The notes below the pieces were generated by a model. The model was not told the DNA's origin, made no database searches, and worked only from the letters and a program-made list of their open reading frames with translations. 64,000 bases of DNA, from NCBI GenBank assembly GCA_964023205.1, contig OZ026846.1:33128194-33192193 (forward strand), written 5' to 3'. This document shows positions 36,429 to 46,809 of this stretch, piece after piece. Each line of letters opens with the position of its first letter. The first letter of the stretch is position 1. This DNA is from Lutraria lutraria (Eukaryota; Mollusca; Bivalvia; Venerida; Mactridae). The position numbers and the translations under genes are program-made.

Positions 36429-36530
36429 CAGTACAACCTCTCCAGAGCGGCCCTCTCTTGAGCAACAACCTCCATTGAACGACATAATTTTGCAACCATT
36501 AAAAGGTGTTGATTTAGAGAGGTTGCACTG
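36429..36530. mobile_element. CAACCTCTC-family MITE with internal deletion
   Basis: CAGTACAACCTCTCCAGAGC to AGAGAGGTTGCACTG, 102 bp, TA at both sides. It lacks the central CTCTAGA portion. Confidence 0.85.
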
Positions 36531-36634
36531 TATTTTAATATTAACAAATTATGAATATCTAGTAACTCATACATGTAAGGATTGTGATAATACATGACTT
36601 ATTTCAGGTCGTGCTGGCACATAATCACATCCAT

Positions 36635-36915
36635 ATTAAAGCCCCAGTAGCTTTTTGGTTGTTAACATCTAAAAAAAAATACCTAGAAAGATGTCTTATC
36701 AGTGAAATTGACTTTTACTTGCAATTAAAGCATTCCGAAATCATTAATATTAATAATAATTAGTAACACAGTATTTTTCAATGATAATGCAAAATAATAA
36801 GAAAAGACATCTGGCAACATTTTTACGAGATATGGCTAAAGAAAGGCATTATGTAAATATTGTTTTGGCACAATCAAATTATTTTCTTATATTTTCTTAT
36901 TATTTTATCTATTCT
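36635..36915 (+). repeat. Dispersed repeat of about 280 bp, copy 4
   Basis: Begins TTAAAGCCCCAGTAGCTTTT, then ACCTAGAAAGATGTCTTATC, TTTTACTTGCAATTAAAGCA and GGCATTATGTAAATATTG. Confidence 0.75.
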
Positions 36916-38604
36916 AACAAGGCCGGTACTGGTTGAATGGTAAAGTCACGCCTGTTATACTTTGCATAAGTATGCGACACTATATCAAAACGCAAGCTGG
37001 GTAACTTATTTCTAAGATATTGCCCGTTGAGCGTGTTAAGTTATATTCTTGTACGGAAGCATGTGTATTGGGCGATTTGTGAATTGTTTCCCGATCGAAA
37101 AACAATAACCTATGATATGCTAAAATTGTATGATTTCAAAAATAAACAGACAATTGCATACTTAATTTTTTATTTGTTATTTCTTCTTGGTTTATTTTTG
37201 CACTGTTTCACTGAATACATATTCGAACGCCTATTACTAGTATGTCATTGTATTTAATAGATACTTAATCTCATCACTGAATATAATTATAATCATATTT
37301 ACTAATAAATTAATGATCTGCACTTATTAAGACAATTTCCAATCGTCTTAACTATATGGAAATAAAACAATATATCTAAAAATCATATAAGAAACTCTAC
37401 TATCGAGCTAGTCGATACATCACGATATTACAAGAGGCAGGGCGGCCATTGCTAATCCAACATAAAACTTCATAAAAAGGCGAAAAAGCATTTTTTTTAA
37501 AATCGACTTTTATCTAAGATCAGATCTGTGGTAAACTGGTTAGCAATGGTCATATACACTATCATAGAATTACATTATATACGTATAAAACATAATGCAA
37601 TTATTTACAAATAAATAAAACACGTCGTTTCAATATAGATAGTTTTTATTTCAAATTTCAGTAAGCCATAGGCCCATGTGAATATACAAATAACAAATAT
37701 ATTAAAACAGGTACTGTCTGAAACCTTAGCTTTCTCAAATAAGGTTTCTCGTATGATTTTACGGACCTTTTGTATGAACTATACTTTTGTTTCACATCTA
37801 TAGTATACAAACTTTGAAGGTAGATAGTCATATTATTTCATGGCATGTTTTTATAAGTGGCATGTATATACTTAAAAAAAATTGTCAAAATGATATATTT
37901 AAAAATATTAAATTAACAAAAGAATATTGAATATAGAAGGAATTGATAGGTGTCTTTTTTAAACGCATAAGGGTCGGAGAAAGCATTGAACTAAAAGAAT
38001 AAAAAATACACCATTAGAAAGATAAAAGATTAATTAAACTTTTGTGATTAGTACAAATTTCGTATTTTATAAAGAATAAAAGTTATGACGATTATAGTGA
38101 AAATCCCCTTCTTTGTTTAATGTAAAAATATTATCGACTTTCCAAATCAGCATGTCCGCGAAACTTGGGTATGAACGTTGGATAAGACCCTTGTGAGGAT
38201 GTAGGTATCGTTATGTACAGCAAACAAAATATTGTTTAAGTATTGCCTAATTCAATAATCTGAAGTTTGCCCCATTCCTTCCATGTTTACGTAACCTGCT
38301 GTATGACAATACTTGAAGTCGACATGAAGCTCGTTATATTGTCTACAAAAAGAATCTTGACGAACACTTAAGCGGACACTTAGATACAAACTACAACTAT
38401 TTGTATAAATCTAAAACGAAGTCTCTCCTCATAAAATATAACTTAGTCTAAAACTAATCACAGTCCTTATAAATACGCGTATTTGGTATAAACTCCCTTA
38501 CAAGCAAGAAGTGATCAAGAACAGACCGACTGTTGTTACAGAACCCCAGTCTTGTACCTATACTGAAATATAGCATGCCGCCTGACGGTCTGCTTACAGC
38601 CCAT
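36916..38604. other. Intergenic, nothing coding recognised
   Basis: AT-rich. A 76-codon frame at 37027-37257 is hydrophobic (leucine and phenylalanine-rich) but has no splice support or family resemblance. Confidence 0.45.
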
Positions 38605-38890
38605 TTAGCATTTTTGATGTTAAAATTAAAGTAGGTCTTATTTTACCAAGAAAGATGTCACATCAGTGGAACTAACTTACTTGCAATAAAAACATTCCGA
38701 AATTTTCTTTTTTATCACGAAGTACATATGGACATTTAGCTCAGAATGTTTTCAATGATATTGCAAAAAATAAGATAAAGCACTTGACAACATTTTTACG
38801 AGATATGGCTAAAGAAAGGCATTATGTAAATATTGCTTTTTTATGTACATGTATTACTAAATTCAGAAAGCTAATGGCCCTTTAAATAAA
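38605..38890 (+). repeat. Dispersed repeat of about 280 bp, copy 5
   Basis: Begins AGCCCATTTAGCATTTTTGA and ends AAGCTAATGGCCCTTTAAAT, with TTACTTGCAATAAAAACATT and GGCATTATGTAAATATTG inside. The inverted likeness of its two ends supports a transposon origin. Confidence 0.75.
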
Positions 38891-39121
38891 TAATGACAAA
38901 TTATAATGAATTTGTATCATAAATCTATTAGCTGCAGTTTCAGATGGCTTGAAATTTAACAAAACTGTGACATCATCATATATAATTAGGTTTCCAAAAT
39001 GCATTTTGAATTGTATTGAGATTTGAGTGCGATGGATATTGTAATCTTTTTTTCACATCACATAAAAACAGTCTCTAAATGTTAAAGCTGAAAAGACAAC
39101 AAATGTTGTATTAAATTAGTA

Positions 39122-39293
39122 CAGTACAACCTCTCCAGAGCGGCCCACTCATGAGCAACAACCTCCCTTCAACAACGGCATATTTCCACTGTACGATTTA
39201 ACCATTAATTTAACCTCTCTAGAGCAACATCCTCTCAACAACAACGTAATCTTGCTACTCTCAAAGGTTGTTGCTTTGTAGAGATTGCACCGT
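39122..39293. mobile_element. CAACCTCTC-family MITE, fullest copy
   Basis: CAGTACAACCTCTCCAGAGC, TGAGCAACAACCTCCCTTCA, GTACGATTTAACCATTAATT, TTAACCTCTCTAGAGCAACA, and a worn right end GTAGAGATTGCACCG. Confidence 0.8.
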
Positions 39294-39299
39294 GGATGT

Positions 39300-40271
39300 T
39301 TTAAATCTTGTGTCATCACTTTACAAAATAATATTGTTATAATTTATCATTTTACAGTCAACATCTCTGTATATATTCATACATAAATATATAGATAAAT
39401 GAAATAAAATTAAAATTTGGCTGAAGTGGATTTTCTGCTTTGAATTAATTAGATTCACGAAGACAAAAAACTTCTTCCTGGAGAGCGTTTTTTATTTATG
39501 AATAAATCATTTAAAAACATTGACAATTTAAGGAAACAATATAGATTTTATAACCAGGAAAAATATTCTGGATTACAAAAAGCTTACAAAATGTTTTCTT
39601 TAAAGCTGAGAATCATTTCAAGCCATGTTTGTTATGCAACTTATCGATACTGTTTGATATGATAGTTTGTTAGAAATATCAAACATCAAAGAAAAACATT
39701 GTTTTAGACAGAATAATCATAATACTAATAAATCACTTTAAAAAACTTCAAGAAAGGCGGCTGTTGAAAAGAATATTTCAATTAGTAATATATTATAATT
39801 GCAACCATTTCTTTGTAAGTTTTCAAAACAAACATATGTTTTGATGGATCCATTTTTCCTAAGGCATTGCTCCCAGTGATACGGACTCCTTTTTTTTTCT
39901 TCTAACGTTGCTCCCTCTGGAGACAAACCAATCCCCGGTGAGGACAGCCAATATCCTGCAGGGATCAATCCATGTACAGATCGATTTCATTGATTTTATC
40001 CTGTCAAACAATGATCGATCACATTTAACAGTATAACACTTGTTACTTTTAATTACGGTGACTTTATGGCCGTCAAAATTTAAATCCCGCCCACTTTGAA
40101 ATAGCCAGAAGCTGTTTGTATCAACAGTACGTCCCACTCCTTGTTAAATAACGACGTTTACACTCACAGACCTCAAACCTAAATGACTGTCTAATACGGA
40201 AACAGTGAACATTATTAAAGAGGAAATTTGTGATTTAATTTTAAGTTTACTATTTCCTGAAAAAAATCCTG
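39300..40271. other. Region upstream of the ETS gene
   Basis: No exon recognised. It should contain the ETS promoter and 5' UTR, but I see no clear TATA box or CpG island. Minus-strand frames at 39738-39968 and 39859-40137 show no splice or family support. Confidence 0.4.
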
Positions 40272-40308
40272 ATGGTTGAATTACAGTCATTGGAAATAGA
40301 TGGCGGAG
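40272..40308 (+). other. Probable first coding exon of the ETS gene
   Basis: The ATG at 40272 opens a frame reading MVELQSLEIDGG plus one base, followed by a GTAAAT donor at 40309. The leftover base joins the CT at 40765, directly after a polypyrimidine tract ending CTTCTAG, to form an alanine codon and continue in frame with exon 2. The overlapping ATGGCGGAG at 40300 ends in phase 0 and would run into a stop in exon 2, so it was not used. Inference from splice signals and phase only. Confidence 0.6.
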
Positions 40309-43300
40309 GTAAATAATATACATTCTTCCGGGTTATTCATTCAGTCGCTTGCTTGCTCTTTACTTTTTCTTTTTCCTGTTTAATTTTTTTTTTCAGTTAA
40401 ACATTTGTTTTCAAGCAAATCAAAACACGATCACGTGTAAGATGGGGCCATGTTTATATTTTATTCCATTTTGCACTTCTATACTCTTAGCGTTTATCTC
40501 AATGGTGGCTGGACTTGCGTTTAAGTTGTACGTTGAATAAAGGCAACCTTTCTTCAATTTAGAAATTCAAAAACAACTTTTGTATCATTGTACCGAAATT
40601 ATCTCTGCAATAACTATTCAAGGTTTACAAGTGGCCTGTTAAATTGTCTAAAAAAATCAAAGAAAAAAAATCCAAAAAATTCTATAAACACTTTGAGTGT
40701 TTAACTCCAAATTAGATGATTCACAGTTCGGACCGGCCAACATTTGTTTTATTCTATCTTCTAGCTGATGATGATCAACTTGATCTATTTTATCTTGTTG
40801 ATCGAGTATTAGACGAAATCAATGAAGCCAATGCTCTCAAGAAAAGACAAACAGACGAAGACGAAATCCCAGAGATAATGCCTACTGCAGATACTGATGA
40901 TATTTATGTAAGCTTTTTGTCAAGAAATGGCATTACATATCAGTACCATATAACTAATGTAGAGAGAGCAAGGGAGGGGGATCTTTCAGCACTGCCTTGG
41001 ATTCAAATTTTCATTTTCTTTTCATTTCATACATCGTTTGCTTATTGGTGGCTTGTGTTTGCTTTAAATAATCACTAGTTTGTTTTTACTTTTATTTTGG
41101 TGATTCAACATGTCTTTTTGTATTGGTAATACGTTCGTTCACTAGATAACGTACACTATGTTTGTTACCACAGCAACAGAGTTCAGAACATCCTATAAAT
41201 TGTTCACTTCGTCGTGATTTGATGATGAATAAGATAAATATAAGCAGACGTTTTATACAACATTTTATCGCGCACAATTAGCAGGAAAATAAGTAGAACT
41301 ATAAATGAAAGACATCCTTTATGTATCTAGCCATGGTCGTTATGCGTATCTGTGAAACAGGTTTAAAACCATGACTCAAATGATATTTGCATATAACATG
41401 TACGTTTAATTTTTATATTTACAGAATACTGATCTTATGGATCAAATCGAAAGCGCCATGTCCCCATTTGATGACGGGAGCCAGTATCCTCACGGATTCT
41501 GTGATCTTCGGTCATCTCATTCCAACGATTATCAAACCATACCACAAGCCGGGCAAAACTTCGCTGATGATCTTGTTGAGCAGATAGATATGGACAATGA
41601 ATATCTGTCATGTGTTGCTAAAGACAATTCTTGTATGCCAAGTTATTCATATGCAAATAAAAATAGTGCCAATGTTGAAATTCATTCGCGGGATATGGTC
41701 ATACCAGAAGACATTTTGCATTCCGCGATTGCCTTACAAAACTTTACAAAAACTTCTCGACATGCTATAGACAACTTGAGCTCACCAGTTAATGATTCAG
41801 CGTCAGATCATGGAAACATTGACTCTGATGGACATATAAATAAAGACTATTATAAAAACTTTGATGAACTACAGAAGTATTCGGATTTGATACAGTTACC
41901 GGATATGGCTTCCAGATACCCATCAATAGCTTCAACTTCTACACAGAATGAACCCGTGAACTACTCTCAGAACCAACAATCAGATGTTGTTATACCAGCA
42001 CATCAATATTTTGATGAAGAGTCAAATGGTGAGTGGACGTGTTTAATATACATTAGTTATTCCGGACTTTAATAACATTCTGGATTTCATTTAATTATAT
42101 TTAGCATTACTTTCCCTTTGAATCATTCTCATTTTTTCCTTTTTTGATTTGCTAAACAAAACTAAAAAGCTGTTTAAATTTAGTTTAATTTTGAAAGATA
42201 ACTTTTAAATTAATATCATGTATTTGTAATGATATCTCTATATCATGTGTCTCGTGTATATTTTTACAGACGGATCAGCATCCGAATTTATGGGCTGGAC
42301 GACAATACATCCAGAAAATTGGAACGGAACGGACGTACTTGACTGGTTGTATTACACCGCGGAGAAACATGGCGTCGATTGTTCCTTGTTGAGAGGGGAA
42401 GCCTTTAGGACCGTCACCGGGAAAATGCTATGCACATTGAATGCACAAGGATTTAGAAATCTGGATCCATTCTATGGGGATTTCTTCCACAAAATGTTTC
42501 GTCAACTTCTTAGCGGATGTAAGTATTGTTTGATTAAATCTGAAATTTTGAATGAACTTAACTTAGAACAAAATGATTTATAGCGTAGACATGATTGTTC
42601 ATAATTTACGTTTATTTCGAATCAGCATATTTTTGTACGTTCCACAACACGGCTATTTATATAGTATGCATCACTTAAATGTTTTATTGTTGTTTTATAT
42701 CAATCAACCATACAGAAGTAACAACCATGTTAATTTTGTTATTTTTTATCATATTTCAGTACAATTTACTCTTACACCGGAATCTAGTTTCTCTGACCAG
42801 TCCTTCAGTTACATAGAATCTCAAAGTGGATGTTACTCCATGGCCACAAGTCCAAGTGATATGAGTCTACACTCAGTAGATGTTAGTTCAGGTCAAAGTT
42901 CAACTCATACAAGCCCAAATTTGAACCAGCAAGCCGAGCGACTAGGACCCTACGATTTTCTTTACGGTAAGACATTTATCTTTTACTTAGTAAATGTTGT
43001 ATAAAGCTGTTTTTGTTCTTATTCAAATCGCTTTCCGTTATTGATGATTAAATTTAAAAAAAAAACTTAAGCAACAATCTCATTTATAATAATTAATATG
43101 TCTAATTCTCTTTTATTTAGCATCCGCTTCTGGTTCCACTACTCAACAATCTGACGACATAAGCCAGGTTCAAGCCACAGACAAGACATATACGTATACC
43201 CTCGGCATTCATCCTGTCAATTACACATTCGACTATCAGACACCTCAGAATACAGTCAGTCCTAAGTCGGGATTCAAAGCAATAGCCAGGGAGAGATATG

Positions 43301-44396
43301 ACACTAACGGTACCCCAAGACGTCGTCCTGGTCGACCACGTGTGAAAAGTGTTCCAACAGATGAGGAACTCCAGGCTCAAAAAGATAAGAAATGTAAGCA
43401 TTGTAACATAACCTCTGTCCCTCATATTTACTTTACCGTTTAATGAAATACTTCTATAACCAGCAAATACTTGTAAAATATAATTATAATCACAAATAGC
43501 GTACAGACACGCATACAGACATGCATGTACTCATTAAGGGGAAATAACTCAAAATAGTTTTAAGTGGTTCATTGCAGACCGTAATCGCCGTAGGCTCTTT
43601 TGCCGATATTTATGTGTAACTTAAAGTTGTGTTTCATTTTCAACTTTGTGGTCAAACAAATATTTTGTTTTGCAGTGAAAAGTCAACATCTTTGGGAATT
43701 TATATACGACATGCTCAACAATCCGATGTACAACCCAACAATATTAAAATGGGAGAACCAGAATGAAGGAATCTTTAGGTTTATACAGTCAGAATCTGTA
43801 GCACAACTCTGGGGAACATTGAAAAGCAACGAAAATATGACATACGAAAAACTTAGCCGAGCAATGAGGTATGTATATATATATTAATCTTGCGATGTAA
43901 ATAAAATGCTCATTAAGGATTACATACCCTAACACAAGCATTCATTTCTAACCATTTAATTGTTGTTTATTTTCATTGAATAATTAATGTAGAATGAATC
44001 ATTTATTAATCATTCACCACGAGCTTTTTATGAATTGTATAATTTTGGAATTTATATTTTCATAGATAAGGGAGAGTACTACATTGTAAATAGTAGTATT
44101 ACCTCCCTTTAGGATGTCAAAATATTGTATGATTGAAAGTGAATTTTGAATCAATTATATATGAATGTCACACTTTTATAAGGATCAGGTACCTCTAACT
44201 TTTGTTCATTGTCCTCAAGTTTGTCCCCTATACATTTGTTTAATATAAGGATTTATCTTGTTTCAGACATTACTACAAAAGAGGAATTTTAGAGCGAGTT
44301 GAAGGTCGAAGACTTGTATATAAATTTTCAAAATTGACATTAGAACGAATGAATCAGAAAAAACGTCCATGTTACGTCATCGAAACGCAATGTTAG
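40272..44396 (+). CDS. ELF3-like: ETS-domain transcription factor, ESE/ELF3-like, 8 coding exons
   Basis: A nuclear DNA-binding regulator of the ETS family, closest by eye to the epithelial ELF3/EHF/ELF5 group. Inferred exons: 40272-40308, 40765-40907, 41425-42028, 42270-42518, 42760-42966, 43121-43393, 43676-43868, 44267-44396. Every intron is GT-AG and the phases agree throughout, giving 611 residues. Domains: acidic N-terminus (1-60); low-complexity Ser/Asp/Asn-rich region (61-261); Pointed/SAM domain (about 270-345, with WNGTDVLDWL); Ser/Thr-rich linker; AT-hook RRRPGRPRVK (480-489); ETS domain (about 509-592, starting HLWEF, with WENQNEGIFRF and the recognition-helix signature LSRAMRHYYKRGIL, both helix arginines kept). 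The order PNT, AT-hook, ETS is that of ELF3. The ATG at 40272 was chosen because exon 1 then ends in phase 1, as exon 2 requires. Exons 1 and 2 are less certain than 3-8. The recognition helix has HYY where human ELF3 has YYY. Confidence 0.93.
40765..40907 (+). other. Second coding exon of the ETS gene (acidic segment)
   Basis: The exon is bounded by TTCTAG before 40765 and GTAAGC from 40908. It encodes residues 13-60, which are rich in Asp and Glu (begins ADDDQLDLFYLVDRVLDEIN) and may form a short amphipathic helix of activation-domain type. It ends on a complete codon, and the next exon (41425, after TTTACAG) begins on a complete codon, so the join is in frame. A longer unspliced frame from an ATG at 40716 exists, but it reads through the polypyrimidine tract. 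Confidence 0.65.
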
Positions 44397-44620
44397 ATAA
44401 CTCCTGTTTACCCGTCCACTTTATTCACGAGTTATGTGCCCTGTCGTCGGGGGAGAGGTTAGAAGAGAGCCAAACACGTGCCATATCTTGTCTCTAATTA
44501 AATAGAGATCTCATCCAACATTACAGACGTCAAGTAAACATTACAATATCAGTTATAGTATAAACATGACTGAAAAAAAATACTTGAAAATAAATGTGAC
44601 CAGAAAGTTACAAACTCTCG
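44397..44620 (+). promoter_or_regulatory. 3' UTR start and candidate polyadenylation signal of the ETS gene
   Basis: After the TAG at 44394-44396 no frame continues. The first canonical AATAAA downstream is at about 44589-44594, and AT-rich sequence follows. The true cleavage site cannot be set from sequence alone and could lie further downstream. Confidence 0.35.
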
Positions 44621-45584
44621 CTTACAGTAACTGCCGTCATATATATTGGTAAGCGGACCAATTCCACTCAGTCAACATTAGAATTATAAAGTGACACCAG
44701 AATATGATGACCATGAAGTGTTTTTCTATATTTTACGCTTCTGTGATGTCATCGACTGCAATATTTCGTGTGCCTAATGTTGATGAGTGCAAAATGTGGT
44801 GGTAACGTCTATTTTATATACATGAAACATTTTATATCAAGTTCAACACGACTGTTGTTTAATTCTGTTGTTGGAAAACACCATACATATCATGTGCTAT
44901 TATTATAACCATATTAACCTGTTGTATGTGATGTAAGTTATGTACCTGGTTGTTAACGATAAATTATTTTGATTTATTTATTAAACTGTCTTTGATAAAA
45001 CGAGACTCATGTTTTTCATTTCCCTCTTTTAAAAGATACATCATAATTACACTCAATGAAAATGAACACTACCGTGCTACTAAGCGAAAGGTCGCGGGTA
45101 AAAATGACACACTTTCAGTGTCCCTTTACGAAATATCGAGCCCAGTACTGTGTTTATAAATTACAGGGAAACGGGGATGTATCTTGTATTGGTATCCTAG
45201 ACCAGGCAAGATAAATAACTAGGAAAAACTATTCGAAACAAGAGTAGGAATATAAATGTCCAGTTCTCTTGTATCTTATCTCCCCCCTCTCTCTCTCTTA
45301 GTCTGCTCTGACATGACATACGCTGTCAGAGGGGCAGGTAAACACACAAATAATAGAAAAGCACTACAATGATAACTGATGGAGCTTGTAGATGTTTTGG
45401 TAGATTATTCTGGTAATGAGAAAGGAATCGAACAGTTTTGCTGAAGTAGATGAAGTGGTTCATTGCAGTCAACGTACTTTAAAAGCAGTTCAGTGTTAAC
45501 ATACTTTAACTCTGCTGAGGAAATATCAAATATTAAGTTTAAACTACTGGCACACCTTTCAGTTTGTCAGTCTATATTTTAGTA
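44621..45584. other. Intergenic downstream of the ETS gene
   Basis: No exon recognised; a CTCTCTCTCT tract lies at about 45286-45300. Confidence 0.45.
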
Positions 45585-46223
45585 CAGTCAAACCTGTGAA
45601 CAAAGGCCACCCATGGGAAAGACAAGATGTGGTCTTTATTTACAGGTAACCATTATTCTGAGGTCATTTTGTTCTAAACAGTCAATGACTGATTTCAAAA
45701 GAATGGCATTTATCCTGTTTCTACATTGATTTTAGAGCTAATAAAGCAGTGACTGGATAAACCTAGCTTTATCCTGTCACTAGATCACGTGGTCTGCTTT
45801 ATTTCGTCACTTTGTATTCCTACGCGCCGTAGTCCGCTCGTTATACAACAAAGTTTGCTTTTTATATTACAAAATGATACAATGATATATAAATAAAGCA
45901 TTAATGCTATTTTGAGTATTAAATATTAAATCTTTCAATGCGTTATTTCCATGTTAAAGGATGTAAAGCTCCGTGTGACGTCACAACGAAAAGACATAAG
46001 TGTACGTTACGTCACAAATAATTTGGCGAAAAAGAACGGATTTCAGCAAAAAATGTAGTGGTATAATAAACTTAATAAGTATAGCAGGATAAATAAAGCT
46101 CACCAAGATACGTTTTCTCACTCACCGGATAAATCTTCTCCATCTCCGTTACCAACCATGTATTCTCTATATATTTACAGGGTGACCTTTATTCAGAGGT
46201 GGCTGCTAGCGCAGGTTTGACTG
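45585..46223. mobile_element. MITE of the AAAGGCCAC family carrying a nested insertion
   Basis: Ends CAGTCAAACCTGTGAACAAA and GCAGGTTTGACTG, flanked by TA. The usual element is about 190 bp; this one is 639 bp because of inserted sequence from about 45713 (TTTATCCTG) to about 46150 (CAGGATAAA near 46085), which has its own inverted AAACCTAGCTTTATCC-type motifs. Confidence 0.75.
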
Positions 46224-46363
46224 TACATGTATATCATATTTGTGTATCATCTTTTGGGTCACGGATATTTATGGAAGTAATAAGCATCGTTTGAGAAACT
46301 TGAAAATCTAAGCCTAGGAAAAACAGTTAAATGTACTGAAATAGGACCAAATATGTTTTAGGA

Positions 46364-46438
46364 ATAAACTGGTTCCCGGGGACTAGTCTATACAAAGCCA
46401 CTTTGGTGCACTGCAACATGGAACGGGAACTAGTTTGA
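46364..46438. mobile_element. Hairpin element B, second copy
   Basis: AAACTGGTTCCCGGGGACTA to ACGGGAACTAGTTT, with CTTTGGTGCACTGCAACATG inside; the complement aligns with 21643-21716. Confidence 0.75.
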
Positions 46439-46714
46439 TTTCGGAATGAAATAATCCACGTGAGAGTTACTTCCCATGCTTCGTTTACAATTAAATAAAT
46501 CGTGATAAAATATTATGGTAAACCAAAATAAAATGGACTTAAACCCTGTTCTTATATATACTAATATGTACAATTCATTAACTAATTCTTTAGCAATATT
46601 TCCTCTGCACTTAAACTGTCCTGTTTGTTATTGACAATCAAGTTATTGTATTTTTATTTATCCGCTTTAACGGTCAATTCGACAGCTACGGTCATTTCAG
46701 AGCCGCCCTAGAGG

Positions 46715-46806
46715 AAGAGGGGCAATCTCTACATAGAGTTGTTGTGTCCGCTACGCTCACATTTACGTATGTGTGGATCGGAAAGGAACGACAACTCTGA
46801 GTTGAG
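46715..46806. mobile_element. Hairpin element A, second copy
   Basis: CAATCTCTACATAGAGTTGT to ACGACAACTCTGAGTTGAGA, with CCGCTACGCTCAC in the loop as in 21569-21642. Confidence 0.75.
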
Positions 46807-46809
46807 ATT

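Noticed and set aside
40300..40308. ATGGCGGAG as the start of the ETS protein
   Set aside because: It ends in phase 0, which would frameshift exon 2 into an early stop; the ATG at 40272 keeps phase.
40349..40540. 63-codon hydrophobic frame
   Set aside because: Lies within intron 1 of the ETS gene; low complexity and no splice support.
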